18,214 bases of DNA from Pseudomonadota bacterium (GCA_023428785.1 JAEYWU010000050.1:1-18214); one strand, 5' to 3'; numbered from the stretch's first letter, positions 5,567 to 13,054 are shown. Numbers and translations: made by a program. Notes: generated by a model from the sequence alone, not told the origin.

Positions 5567-7275
5567 GCCGCCAGCCCCGCTGAGGCCATCAGGGGGCGCA
5601 ACGCCGCCAGGGTCTGGGGCTCGGCCGAAAGGAGTCGGCGGCTTTCCGTATTGCGTAGAAGCTTCAGAGCTTCGCCCTTGGCGCGGTCGGCGGCCGGGCC
5701 GTCAGGACAGGTCTGACCGCTGGCCATCCTGAGAAGCAGGGCAAGTCGCTGGCCCAGAGGCGCGGGCGCCCGCGCAACTTGGGCGCTAACCCGGCCGTCG
5801 GCCTCCACCGCGTCGCCAACCCGCCCCAAGGCCTCGCAGATTTCGACGCTGTCACGTTCGGGCAGGCCGCAGGCCCGCACGCGAGACTGCAGGTCAGCCA
5901 GGGTGGCTAGACGCTGGCCAGCGCCCACGTCGCTTTCTCTCAGGCTGCGTTCGAACCGCAGGGCCGTCACCGAGGCTGACAGCCAGCGAGCGGCGCTGCG
6001 TTTGGCGGACCCGCCGGTGACGTTCTCGCACAGACGAACCAGCAGATTGACCTCTTCAAGCGGCGTCGCCGCCGATCCGACATAGGCCTCGACGAAATCA
6101 GCGCCGACGATGGCCTTGGAGCGCTCGGCAAAGGCCAGTTGAGCCTCCTCCAGCGTCAGAAAACGCCCCGCCGCCGCCGTCAGAACCATTGCGAGGGCGC
6201 GAAGAATATCGATTTCTCCCGAGGGATCGCCGGGCCGCAGGCGCCGCGGTCCCATCAGCTCACGCAGCACACGGCGCGACAGGCCGCCGGCGAGGACCCG
6301 GTACTGGCCCTGGGCGATGTGGCGGCCCAGGCGAAGCGCGGGGCCATCGAGCGTCGGTATGACGGCGGCGAACTGGGCGTCGGCGCGCGACAGCAGATCG
6401 ACCTCCTGGGGCGCCGCCATGCGAACCAGGGCAGCCAGTTGGCCTCCCAGATCCAGCGAGGGCCCAAGCACATCGGCCAGGCCTTCGCGGACGCCCAGGA
6501 TTTCGCCGGCCGCCTGTTCGATCGCCACGTGCACCAAGGCCGCGGGATCCGTCTCCTCGGGCGCCGTGTCCGCGATGTTCATCAGAACCTCAGCCTTGGC
6601 GCGCCAGCCGCGCGCACGCGCCATGGCTCCCGCGATGGCGCCGCCCATGAGGAAGGCCCGGTCGGGCGTGTTGCTCAGCCTGCGGGCGACATCGGCGACC
6701 GGTTCAGCCTCGAGGTCGGGGAAGATCTGCCTGCGCCCGGCGCGGATCACGCGCTCGGAAGCCTTCTCAACCAGCTTCTGGTAGTGCCGGATGATTTCAT
6801 GGACGGGCTGGCCGGTGGCCTGGCTCTCGGGGACGGCGACCTTCTGGACGGCGTGCTGGAGCTCGAGGCCGGAGGCCTCGAGCGCCTCGACCAGGTCGCC
6901 GCGGTGCAGCAGCTCGAACGGCGTCAGCCGGTTACGGCCGAGCCAGTCTTCCAGAACCCGGCCGATGAGCTCGCGGGCGTGGGGCGCATACAGATCCTGA
7001 GGCGCGTTGCAGACCATCAGGGACTGATTGTCGCGCGCAGCCTTGGGCTTGGCCGGTTCGGGCGCGCCCTTGGTCATCAGGGTGATGGACTGGAACTCCA
7101 TCGACTCGACGTCGAGCGTTTCCTTGGTCACCCGCACGGAGACCGCGCGATTGTCGGCCAGCAGATCCTCCGCTGTCTGCATGGCCTGGTCGCGCGATTC
7201 CGCCGCCAGCTGAAGCGCCCACCCCGACTGGGGCGTCTTGCGCGCGAAAACTTCGTAATGAACAGGACCCGCCAT
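5563..7275 (-). CDS. Uncharacterised 570-residue helical protein
   Basis: I do not recognise this family. Residues 1-70 look like a small alpha/beta module (YEVFARK, then a helix from about 26 to 41, then AVSVRVTKET and SITLMTKG). I recall similar N-terminal stretches in other alphaproteobacterial proteins of unknown function, but I cannot name a domain. A basic Pro/Lys linker follows (71-85). The rest, about 90-570, is almost entirely predicted alpha-helix, rich in Ala, Leu and Arg. It has no signal peptide, no evident membrane segment and no obvious catalytic motif, so a cytosolic scaffold or regulator is possible but unproven. The ATG follows CAGGGTCAGGGC, which offers a ribosome-binding site. 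It is divergent from the downstream lipoprotein gene and convergent with mscL, whose stop codon it overlaps. Confidence 0.85.
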   Translation of the reverse strand: MAGPVHYEVFARKTPQSGWALQLAAESRDQAMQTAEDLLADNRAVSVRVTKETLDVESMEFQSITLMTKGAPEPAKPKAARDNQSLMVCNAPQDLYAPHARELIGRVLEDWLGRNRLTPFELLHRGDLVEALEASGLELQHAVQKVAVPESQATGQPVHEIIRHYQKLVEKASERVIRAGRRQIFPDLEAEPVADVARRLSNTPDRAFLMGGAIAGAMARARGWRAKAEVLMNIADTAPEETDPAALVHVAIEQAAGEILGVREGLADVLGPSLDLGGQLAALVRMAAPQEVDLLSRADAQFAAVIPTLDGPALRLGRHIAQGQYRVLAGGLSRRVLRELMGPRRLRPGDPSGEIDILRALAMVLTAAAGRFLTLEEAQLAFAERSKAIVGADFVEAYVGSAATPLEEVNLLVRLCENVTGGSAKRSAARWLSASVTALRFERSLRESDVGAGQRLATLADLQSRVRACGLPERDSVEICEALGRVGDAVEADGRVSAQVARAPAPLGQRLALLLRMASGQTCPDGPAADRAKGEALKLLRNTESRRLLSAEPQTLAALRPLMASAGLAA

Positions 7276-7312
7276 GCCCTGACCCTGACACGCCGCGCGT
7301 TAAGGACGGGTA

Positions 7313-7342
7313 TTCACCGTTTCCGTGAAGCCGAAATAGGAT
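7313..7342 (+). promoter_or_regulatory. Candidate promoter for the DUF3313-type lipoprotein gene
   Basis: TTCACC (7313-7318), an 18-base spacer and TAGGAT (7337-7342) resemble a sigma-70 promoter with one and two mismatches. Initiation near 7349 would leave about 14 leader bases with GGTGGG as ribosome-binding site. TTCAC and GTGAA in this segment also form a small inverted repeat. It lies in the divergent spacer with the 570-residue gene. Confidence 0.35.
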
Positions 7343-7362
7343 CGCGCCCGTATTGGTGGGCT

Positions 7363-8154
7363 ATGCGCAAATCTTTCCTCATCATCGCGTCCCTGGCCCC
7401 GCTCGCTCTTGCGGCCTGTGCGACCACGCCGCGCCCGGATTCGGGCTTTCTGTCATCCTATGAGGGGCTGGAGGCCCGGACGGACACCTTGCGGGTGGCG
7501 GTGAGGCTGCGCGCCGATCAAGGGGCTCTGGCAGGCATTGAGCGCGTCTATCTGGAGCCGACGGTGTTTCACCCGCCGGGCCAGGTGGCGACCGATCTGG
7601 ACGAGAATGAGCGGCTGGCGGTGCTGAACGAGGTGGACCGGCAACTCTGCTACGAGCTGAGCGAGCGCTATGAGCTCGTTGCGGGCCCTGCCGGCGAAGG
7701 CGTGGTCAGGGTGCGAGCGGCGGTGACCGGCGTCGAGGCCACGGACCGGGTCGGGTCGACGGTGTCGGCGGCGGCTTCCTGGTTCATCCCCGGCCCGATC
7801 GGCATCCGGCCGGGCGGGCTGGGCGCGCTGGCGGCCGAGGCCGAGATCATCGTGGACGGCGAACAGGCGGCGGCGCTTGTCTGGGCGCGTCAGGCCAATG
7901 CGGTAGGCACCGATACGCCGTCCCTGTCGCGGGTGGGTGACGCCCTGCAGTTCGCGGAACCCTTCGCCGATGACGCAGCCGCCGTCATGAGCGCCGAAGA
8001 CAGAACCTTCCCGGGCGTGGCGCACCCCGACCCCTGTGCGCGGTTCGGGGCCCGGACCCAGCCTATCGGCTTCCTCGCCCGGTTCGCGACGGGGCTCTAT
8101 GTCCCCGAGGTCTCCAACGGCGGCACGGCGCCGCGATCCGACGACGAACGCTAG
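7363..8154 (+). CDS. DUF3313-type outer-membrane lipoprotein
   Basis: The 263-residue protein begins with a lipoprotein signal (positive MRK, hydrophobic core, LALAAC lipobox) that predicts cleavage before C19 and lipid attachment. The mature part opens with the SGFLSSYEGLE block and has a LRVAVRLR...ERVYLEPT segment and a glycine-rich hydrophobic stretch (about 140-160), matching my recollection of DUF3313. The family has no firm function; an envelope location is inferred. The frame is open far upstream of the ATG, but that part is antisense to the 570-residue gene and lacks a signal peptide. GGTGGG lies close before the ATG. Its TAG stop overlaps the gcdH stop in a shared CTAG. Confidence 0.82.
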   Translation: MRKSFLIIASLAPLALAACATTPRPDSGFLSSYEGLEARTDTLRVAVRLRADQGALAGIERVYLEPTVFHPPGQVATDLDENERLAVLNEVDRQLCYELSERYELVAGPAGEGVVRVRAAVTGVEATDRVGSTVSAAASWFIPGPIGIRPGGLGALAAEAEIIVDGEQAAALVWARQANAVGTDTPSLSRVGDALQFAEPFADDAAAVMSAEDRTFPGVAHPDPCARFGARTQPIGFLARFATGLYVPEVSNGGTAPRSDDER

Positions 8155-9344
8155 AAGGCGCTTTCGCCGGTAATGGCGCGGCCCAGGATCAGGGCGTGGA
8201 CGTCGTGGGCGCCTTCGTAGGTGTTCACGGTTTCCAGGTTCATGGCGTGGCGCATGACGTGCATCTCACCGGTGATCCCGGCTCCGCCGTGCATGTCGCG
8301 GGCCTCGCGGGCGATGGCCAGGGCCTTGCCGCAATTGTTGCGCTTCATCAGCGAGATGGCCTCGGGGACCCAGGCGCCGGTGTCGAGCAGACGGCCCAGC
8401 GCATAGGCGCCCTCGAAGCCGAGGAAGATCTCGGTCTGCATGTCGGCCAGTTTCTTCTGGACCAACTGTCGGGCGGCCAGCGGGCGGCCGAAGAGCATGC
8501 GCTCGGCGACATAGTCCCGCGTCGCGTGCAGGCAGAACTCGGCGGCGCCCATGGAGCCCCAGGCGATGCCGTAGCGGGCCTTGTTCAGGCACGAGAACGG
8601 GCCGCGCAGGCCTTTGACGCCCGGCAGCAGGTTCTCTTCCGGCACGAAAACGTCGTTCAGGCCGATGTCGCCGGTGATGGAGGCGCGCAGAGACAGCTTG
8701 TCGCCGATCTTGTCGGTGGTGAAGCCGTCCATGCCGCGTTCGACGATGAAGCCGCGGATGATGTCATCGAGCTTGGCCCAGACCACGGCGAGGTCCGAGA
8801 TCGGCGAGTTGGTGATCCAGTATTTGGCGCCGTTCAGGCGATAGCCGTCGTCGACTTTCTCGGCCTTGGTCTTCATGGAGGCGGGGTCTGAGCCGCCGTC
8901 GGCCTCGGTCAGGCCAAAGCAGCCGATCAGCTCGCCGGCGGCCATGCGGGGCAGGAAGCGCATCTTCTGCTCTTCCGAGCCGAAGGCGTAGATCGGGTAC
9001 ATGGCCAGAGACGACTGGACGCTCATGGCCGAGCGATAGCCGCTGTCGATGGCCTCGATTTCGCGGGCGATCAGGCCGTAGGCGACATGGGATGCGCCCG
9101 AGCCGCCGTACTGTTCGGGCAGCATGGCGCCGAGGAAGCCCATCTCGCCCATCTCGGACATGATGGAGCGGTCAAAGGTCTCGTCGCGGAAGGCGGGGAC
9201 GATCCGGGGCAGGAGCCGTTCGCGGGCGTAGGCGCGGGCCGCGTCGCGGATCATGCGCTCATCGTCGGTCAGGCGGGCGTCGAGGTCGAAGGGATCGTCC
9301 CAGCGGAAGGTCTTGGTGGAGGTCTGAGCGCCGTCGTGGGCCAT
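8151..9344 (-). CDS. gcdH: Glutaryl-CoA dehydrogenase (acyl-CoA dehydrogenase family)
   Basis: This FAD flavoenzyme oxidises and decarboxylates glutaryl-CoA to crotonyl-CoA in lysine, tryptophan and glutarate catabolism. The 397-residue protein has the three-domain acyl-CoA dehydrogenase layout. Signatures include DSGYRSAMSVQSSL (100-113) and GCFGLTEADGGSDP (141-154), both very close to mitochondrial GCDH, RPLAARQLVQ in the C-terminal helical domain, and catalytic base E377 in NTYEGAHDVHAL. The start is the ATG at 9344. The frame stays open to 11108, but the extra sequence is antisense to the CoA-transferase and has no family similarity. Its neighbour across the spacer is a CoA-transferase that could supply glutaryl-CoA. 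A 7-bp inverted repeat sits in its leader. Confidence 0.95.
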   Translation of the reverse strand: MAHDGAQTSTKTFRWDDPFDLDARLTDDERMIRDAARAYARERLLPRIVPAFRDETFDRSIMSEMGEMGFLGAMLPEQYGGSGASHVAYGLIAREIEAIDSGYRSAMSVQSSLAMYPIYAFGSEEQKMRFLPRMAAGELIGCFGLTEADGGSDPASMKTKAEKVDDGYRLNGAKYWITNSPISDLAVVWAKLDDIIRGFIVERGMDGFTTDKIGDKLSLRASITGDIGLNDVFVPEENLLPGVKGLRGPFSCLNKARYGIAWGSMGAAEFCLHATRDYVAERMLFGRPLAARQLVQKKLADMQTEIFLGFEGAYALGRLLDTGAWVPEAISLMKRNNCGKALAIAREARDMHGGAGITGEMHVMRHAMNLETVNTYEGAHDVHALILGRAITGESAF

Positions 9345-9367
9345 GTTTCGGTCTCTGTGCGGGGCTA

Positions 9368-9383
9368 CGGCCGGTCCCGGCCG
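9368..9383. repeat. Inverted repeat in the gcdH leader
   Basis: CGGCCGG and CCGGCCG (9368-9374, 9377-9383) are perfect 7-bp arms with a 2-base centre, 24 bases upstream of the gcdH start. It could be an operator for a dimeric regulator or a leader hairpin. No regulator gene is adjacent, so this is only a candidate. Confidence 0.35.
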
Positions 9384-9455
9384 CGCGGTCTGTGCATTGG
9401 GCGCGTGATACGGCAGTATGGAACAAATCACTAGCGGCGGGGGACACGCCCAGCG

Positions 9456-9722
9456 ATGTCGGACACCTTCAAGCGCCTCTTTGTCGATCATCCTCGCGAG
9501 GTCGAGGAGAGCTATTTCGAGCACATGGCGGCCTCGGGCCGTTTTGGATTCAAGCTTCTGAGGCTGGCCGCCTGCGCCTTCGCCCATGCGTTGGTGCCGG
9601 GCCTGTTCAAGACGACGGTCTCGGACGAGATCAAGGCGACGGCGCGGACGATGGGCAAGCGGGCGGAAGAGGCGCGCGACTGCCGGATGAGAGACGCCGG
9701 CGTCTGGGACCCGGGCCTCTAG
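9456..9722 (+). CDS. DUF6356-type small protein
   Basis: The 88-residue protein carries VDHPREVEESYFEHMAASGRFGFKLLRL, a hydrophobic segment CAFAHALVPGLF (about 40-51) and a C-terminal helix KATARTMGKRAEEARD. The H-P..V.E.Y.EH...A pattern followed by H.LVPG.F matches DUF6356 as I recall it. The central hydrophobic stretch is short, so membrane association is possible but not certain. Function is unknown. It starts 111 bases from the divergent gcdH, and 33 bases separate its stop from the CoA-transferase start, which has its own candidate promoter. Confidence 0.8.
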   Translation: MSDTFKRLFVDHPREVEESYFEHMAASGRFGFKLLRLAACAFAHALVPGLFKTTVSDEIKATARTMGKRAEEARDCRMRDAGVWDPGL

Positions 9723-9723
9723 G

Positions 9724-9748
9724 TTCGCGTCCGATCCCGCGCTAGACC
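9724..9748 (+). promoter_or_regulatory. Candidate promoter giving a leaderless CoA-transferase mRNA
   Basis: TTCGCG (9724-9729), an 11-base spacer and GCTAGACC (9741-9748) match the Caulobacter housekeeping pattern; the -10 differs from GCTANAWC at one position. Only seven bases separate it from the ATG at 9756, so transcription would begin at or next to the A of the start codon. No convincing ribosome-binding site precedes the ATG, which agrees with leaderless translation. This is a sequence-based inference. Confidence 0.4.
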
Positions 9749-9755
9749 GCAGCGC

Positions 9756-10994
9756 ATGACCCCACTCGCCAAACCGGGCCCCCTTTCCGGCGTCACCGTC
9801 CTGGACCTGTCGCGCGTGCTGGCTGGGCCGTGGGCGACGCAGATTCTGGCGGACCTCGGCGCCGAGGTGATCAAGATTGAACGGCCGGGAGCGGGCGACG
9901 ACACCCGGATGTGGGGCCCGCCCTTCACGAACCAGACCAGCGGACAGCGCGGCGACGCGGCCTATTTCATGGCCGCGAACCGGAACAAGCGGTCGGTCAC
10001 GGTGGACATGGCCAATGCGGAAGGGGCTGAGCTCCTCCGGACGCTGGCGGCCCAGGCCGATGTCGTGGTCGAGAACTTCAAGACGGGCGGGCTGAAGAAG
10101 TATGGGCTGGACTACGAGAGCCTGAGCGCAATCAATCCGAAGCTGGTCTATGCCTCGATCACGGGCTTTGGTCAGGACGGGCCGCTTAGGGACAAGGCGG
10201 GCTACGACTACATGATCCAGGCCATGGGCGGCCTGATGTCGATCACGGGCCAGCCCGACGGCAGCCCCGGCGCCGAGCCGATGAAGGTGGGCGTGGCGGT
10301 GGTGGACCTGTTCACGGGCCTGTACGCCTCCAACGCCATTCTGGCGGCCCTGATGCATGCGCGGGCGACGGGAGAGGGCCAGCACATCGACGTGGCCCTG
10401 TTCGACGTCCAGGCGGCCATGCTGGCCAATCAGGCGACCAACTTCTTTGTCTCGGGCAAGGCGCCCGGGCGGATGGGCAATGCGCACCCGAACCTGGCCC
10501 CGTATCAGCCCTTCGCGACGACGGACGGGGCGGTGGTGGTGGCGGTCGGCAACGACGGCCAGTTCCGCAGCCTGTGCGTCGCCGTCGGGGCGCCTGATCT
10601 GGGCGAGGACAGCCGGTTCCTGACCAATGCCCTGAGGGTCGAGCACCGGGGTGAGCTGGTGCAGGCGCTGGCGCCCCTGTTCGCGGTCCAGGGGACCGAT
10701 GGCTGGATCGCGACCCTGGAGGCGGCCGGCGTGCCGTGCGGGCCGATCAACACGATTGACCGGGTGTTCTCGGAGCCGCAGGCGGAGCATCGGGGGCTGG
10801 TCGTCAGCCAGGAGCGGGCGGACCTGTCGGAAGCCGTGCGGACGGTGGCGAGCCCCATCCGCCTGTCGCAAACCCCGGTCGCCTATGACCGGGCCCCGCC
10901 GGCGTTGGGCGCCGATACGGACGAGGTGCTGGCTCGGCGGCTGGGGCTGTCGGGCGAGGAGATCGCACGGTTGAGGGACCAAAGCGCGGTCTAG
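9756..10994 (+). CDS. Family III CoA-transferase (CaiB/BaiF), SUGCT-like
   Basis: Family III CoA-transferases move CoA between carboxylic acids through an aspartyl-CoA intermediate. The 412-residue protein has the family N-terminus GVTVLDLSRVLAGPWATQILADLGAEVIKIERP (about 12-44), AANRNKRSVTVDM (73-85), SITGFGQDGP (134-143) and the catalytic Asp D151 in AGYDYMIQAMGG. The C-terminal part returns with GVPCGPINTIDRVFSEPQ. Adjacency to glutaryl-CoA dehydrogenase is the best clue to substrate. The human relative SUGCT makes glutaryl-CoA from glutarate using succinyl-CoA, so a glutarate or dicarboxylate CoA-transferase is the leading inference. Substrate cannot be read from sequence alone in this family, so I give no symbol. 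Confidence 0.9.
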   Translation: MTPLAKPGPLSGVTVLDLSRVLAGPWATQILADLGAEVIKIERPGAGDDTRMWGPPFTNQTSGQRGDAAYFMAANRNKRSVTVDMANAEGAELLRTLAAQADVVVENFKTGGLKKYGLDYESLSAINPKLVYASITGFGQDGPLRDKAGYDYMIQAMGGLMSITGQPDGSPGAEPMKVGVAVVDLFTGLYASNAILAALMHARATGEGQHIDVALFDVQAAMLANQATNFFVSGKAPGRMGNAHPNLAPYQPFATTDGAVVVAVGNDGQFRSLCVAVGAPDLGEDSRFLTNALRVEHRGELVQALAPLFAVQGTDGWIATLEAAGVPCGPINTIDRVFSEPQAEHRGLVVSQERADLSEAVRTVASPIRLSQTPVAYDRAPPALGADTDEVLARRLGLSGEEIARLRDQSAV

Positions 10995-11020
10995 GCGGAC
11001 GGTCGGGACTCCAAAAACAC

Positions 11021-11085
11021 CGTCCACCTCGTCCACCTCGTCCGGACCTGGAAAACGCCGTCCGATGCGTCCGGATCGTCCGGAA
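11021..11085. repeat. Phased CGTCC array (six copies)
   Basis: CGTCC begins at 11021, 11030, 11039, 11059, 11068 and 11077, spaced 9-9-20-9-9, so there are two triplets of 9-base units. The first triplet repeats CGTCCACCT; the second is CGTCCGATG, CGTCCGGAT, CGTCCGGAA. The 20-base interval holds the palindrome GTCCGGAC and an A-run. It follows the CoA-transferase stop and is probably noncoding. Function is unknown. Confidence 0.7.
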
Positions 11086-11209
11086 GGCGCCGGGAGGGCA
11101 GATGTCAAAGACCAGCGGGCCAGCCTAGGCCGTCGGCCAGGGCAGAGGATATTGCGGCTCGCCGTTTGTCGTTTCCCGAGCGCAAGCAGGCCTTTGGTGT
11201 TCTGAAATA

Positions 11210-11268
11210 CGGGGAAATCCTCATCGGCCGGCAGCGGCCGGACCCCTGCTGGCCTGGAAATTTCCCCG
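11210..11268. repeat. Long stem-loop between convergent genes
   Basis: The 9-bp arms CGGGGAAAT and ATTTCCCCG (11210-11218, 11260-11268) enclose a 41-base interval that contains a GGCCG/CGGCC hairpin. Placement between converging genes suggests a bidirectional terminator or a 3' stabiliser. Neither side has a T-run after the stem. Confidence 0.5.
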
Positions 11269-11315
11269 AGAGCTGACCGATGGGCCCTCAGGACGAGCCC
11301 GAGGGTGACGGAGCG

Positions 11316-11810
11316 CTAGTCCGCTGCGAAGGAGCGGAAGGAGGCGATGACCCGCTCATAGACCTCGCGCTTGAAAGCCGCGGCGATGTCGATGACGCGT
11401 TCGAGGCGCTCCCAGCGCCACTGGTCGAACTCGGGCTCGCCGTGGGCGTAGAGGTTGATGTCGGCGTCCGTGCCGGTGAAGCGGTAGGCGAACCATATCT
11501 GCTTCTGGCCGAGCCAGCCCCTGCGGCCCATGGCCAGGTCGCGCGCGACGATGGCGGGCGGGAAGTCGTAGGCGATCCAGCCCTCGGTGCGAGCCAGATA
11601 TTCGGCCTGGGTGACGCCGGTTTCCTCGGCCAGTTCACGGCGGGCGGCCGTCTCGAGGTCCTCGCCGGGATCGACGCCGCCCTGGGGCCATTGCCAGCGG
11701 CGGCCATGGGGTGTGTCGGCGCGGCGGCCGATGAAGGTCAGGCCTTCGGCGTTGAAGAGAACGACGCCGACATTGGGACGATGCTGGGGGTAGGGATCGT
11801 CGGGGGTCAC
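11316..11810 (-). CDS. rppH: RNA pyrophosphohydrolase (Nudix)
   Basis: RppH removes pyrophosphate from 5'-triphosphorylated RNA and so triggers 5'-dependent decay; related enzymes also cleave dinucleoside polyphosphates. The 164-residue protein has RPNVGVVLFN at 11-20, GRRADTPHGRRWQWPQGG at 28-45 and a full Nudix box from G44 to V66 (G-x5-E50-x7-R58-E-L-x-E62-E63-x-G-V) whose glutamates bind magnesium. The C-terminal WLGQKQIWFAYRF block is typical of the RppH group. The start is GTG and overlaps the stop of the upstream YibQ-like gene as GTGA, so translation is coupled. A dinucleoside polyphosphate hydrolase label would describe the same protein. Confidence 0.92.
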   Translation of the reverse strand: MTPDDPYPQHRPNVGVVLFNAEGLTFIGRRADTPHGRRWQWPQGGVDPGEDLETAARRELAEETGVTQAEYLARTEGWIAYDFPPAIVARDLAMGRRGWLGQKQIWFAYRFTGTDADINLYAHGEPEFDQWRWERLERVIDIAAAFKREVYERVIASFRSFAAD

Positions 11811-13000
11811 GAAGCGCGGCGTACGCCCGATCGCGCGGCCATGGAAGAGGCGGGCGCCAGCTGGATACCGCGCTCGTCCAGGCCCTGGACCCAGCGGACC
11901 GCCGTAGCGACGGTCGAGGGGAAGAGCAGACCCGTGCCCATGGCCTGGCCGCCCGAGCGGGCCGAGGCCTCAAGGCCGTTCAGGGCCGCGAGGATGGCTG
12001 CGGGGCTGGGATCCTCGTCGATCACCCGATTGGCCGAGGCGCGGGCGTAGGCGCCCTGGCGGTTGCGGGCCTGGCCGTCGTCGATGAAGGCGAGGCCACG
12101 CGAGCGCAGGCGCTGCATGAAGGGCGTCATGGAGCTGTCCGAGGCGAAGAAGGCCGCTCCGAAGTAGTTCGACACGCCATAGTAGCCGGTGGCGCGGCCC
12201 AGCAGCCAGTCGAGGCGGCGGTCCATCTCATCGATGTCGGCGCCGGCCAGCAGCGTGTAGGGGCCGGTGTCGTTGTCGGGATAGTCCGACGGCTCCATCG
12301 GCAGTTCGATCAGGACCTCGTGGCCGTCGGCGCGGGCCAGGTCGATCCAGCCCTGGAGACCTTCGGCATAGGCCGAGAAGCTGAGGGTGACTTCGGGTGG
12401 CAGGCTTTCGATGGCGGCGCGGGTGGCCGGTCCGTTCAGGCCCAGGCCGCCGATGATCAGGGCCACGCGCGGGCGGCCGTCAGGCGTGAAGGGCCGGGCG
12501 TAGGCCTGGAAGGGCGTGCGGCCGTCCGGGGCGATGACCGGCAGCGGGCCGAAACGGCCCGGCTGGCTGAGGCCGGCGATAGGCGCGGCGGGAAGGGGCG
12601 CGGCCGGCGGCTGGCGCACGACCGGGCCGGTCAGGACCTGGCCCGAGCCGGGAAGGGTGATGACGGCCTCGCCGCCGGGCGCATCGGCCCCTGCGGGATC
12701 GGTGAGGTCCTGATAGGCGCCGAAGGTGTCGACACCGAAGACTTCGGCGCCGCTGATCTGGGGCCGTTCAGCCTCCTGCGGGCGCTCGACTTCGGCGCGA
12801 CCGGTGGGGGTGCCGGCGCGCGGGTCGCCGATGATGGTGATCAGGGTCGCCGCGGCGCCCAGGAACAGGACGCCGGCCGCGGCCACCGCGACCTGGGGCT
12901 TTTTCGCCAGGGCCAGAAGGCCCCGCGCGCTCAGCCGCGCCCGGGGCTCGGGCGGCGTGCCTGCGGAGGCGGCCATGGACGATTGACGACGAGCGAACAT
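11807..13000 (-). CDS. YibQ-like divergent polysaccharide deacetylase
   Basis: The 397-residue protein has a basic N-terminus, one membrane segment at about 36-57 (a signal anchor), a Pro/Ala/Gly-rich periplasmic linker (60-172) and a NodB-fold-like domain from about 175 to 390. That domain shows RVALIIGGLGL (178-188), PPEVTLSFSAYAEGL, GHEVLIELPMEPSDYP and GRATGYYGVSNYFGAAF. In many relatives the first strand ends IDDLG and the later motif is NNHMG; here they are GGLG (184-187) and SNYFG (277-281), so key metal ligands appear to be missing. In Proteobacteria this gene often sits with envC/ctpA-type cell-wall genes; here only rppH accompanies it. The start is the ATG at 13000; an internal ATG at 12976 is possible, and neither has a clear ribosome-binding site. 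Confidence 0.85.
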   Translation of the reverse strand: MFARRQSSMAASAGTPPEPRARLSARGLLALAKKPQVAVAAAGVLFLGAAATLITIIGDPRAGTPTGRAEVERPQEAERPQISGAEVFGVDTFGAYQDLTDPAGADAPGGEAVITLPGSGQVLTGPVVRQPPAAPLPAAPIAGLSQPGRFGPLPVIAPDGRTPFQAYARPFTPDGRPRVALIIGGLGLNGPATRAAIESLPPEVTLSFSAYAEGLQGWIDLARADGHEVLIELPMEPSDYPDNDTGPYTLLAGADIDEMDRRLDWLLGRATGYYGVSNYFGAAFFASDSSMTPFMQRLRSRGLAFIDDGQARNRQGAYARASANRVIDEDPSPAAILAALNGLEASARSGGQAMGTGLLFPSTVATAVRWVQGLDERGIQLAPASSMAARSGVRRAS

Positions 13001-13054
13001 ATCGCCGCGAGTCTCGCCCGGGCGCGGTTAACAAAGGCTGTGCGAGCCGGTCTC

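Larger units (their letters stand above)
10995..11315. other. Noncoding gap between convergent genes
   Basis: This 321-base interval lies between the ends of the CoA-transferase gene (plus) and rppH (minus). I find no credible gene or known RNA in it. It holds a phased array of six CGTCC units near its left end and a 59-base inverted repeat near its right end. A smaller CCCTC/GAGGG pairing next to the rppH stop may be part of an rppH terminator, but no T-run follows it. Confidence 0.6.

Noticed and set aside
6139..7362. Upstream extension of the lipoprotein gene by 408 codons
   Set aside because: It is antisense to the 570-residue gene and would bury the clear signal peptide and lipobox starting at 7363.
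11021..11085. CRISPR array
   Set aside because: The repeat unit is five to nine bases with no spacers of uniform length and no cas genes nearby.
9345..11108. Open frame extending gcdH upstream to a 985-residue protein on the minus strand
   Set aside because: The added part is antisense to the CoA-transferase and DUF6356-type genes, has no family similarity, and the ATG at 9344 gives a normal-length glutaryl-CoA dehydrogenase.
11101..11284. 6S RNA, SRP RNA or other known noncoding RNA in the gap
   Set aside because: I looked for the SRP core and a 6S-like bubble and closing stem and saw neither; only the inverted repeat is supportable.
13020..13035. GTTAAC near the YibQ-like start, and TTAAG near 4740 and 7303, as CtrA binding sites
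   Set aside because: Only single half-sites; the second TTAA at the required seven-base spacing is absent in each case.
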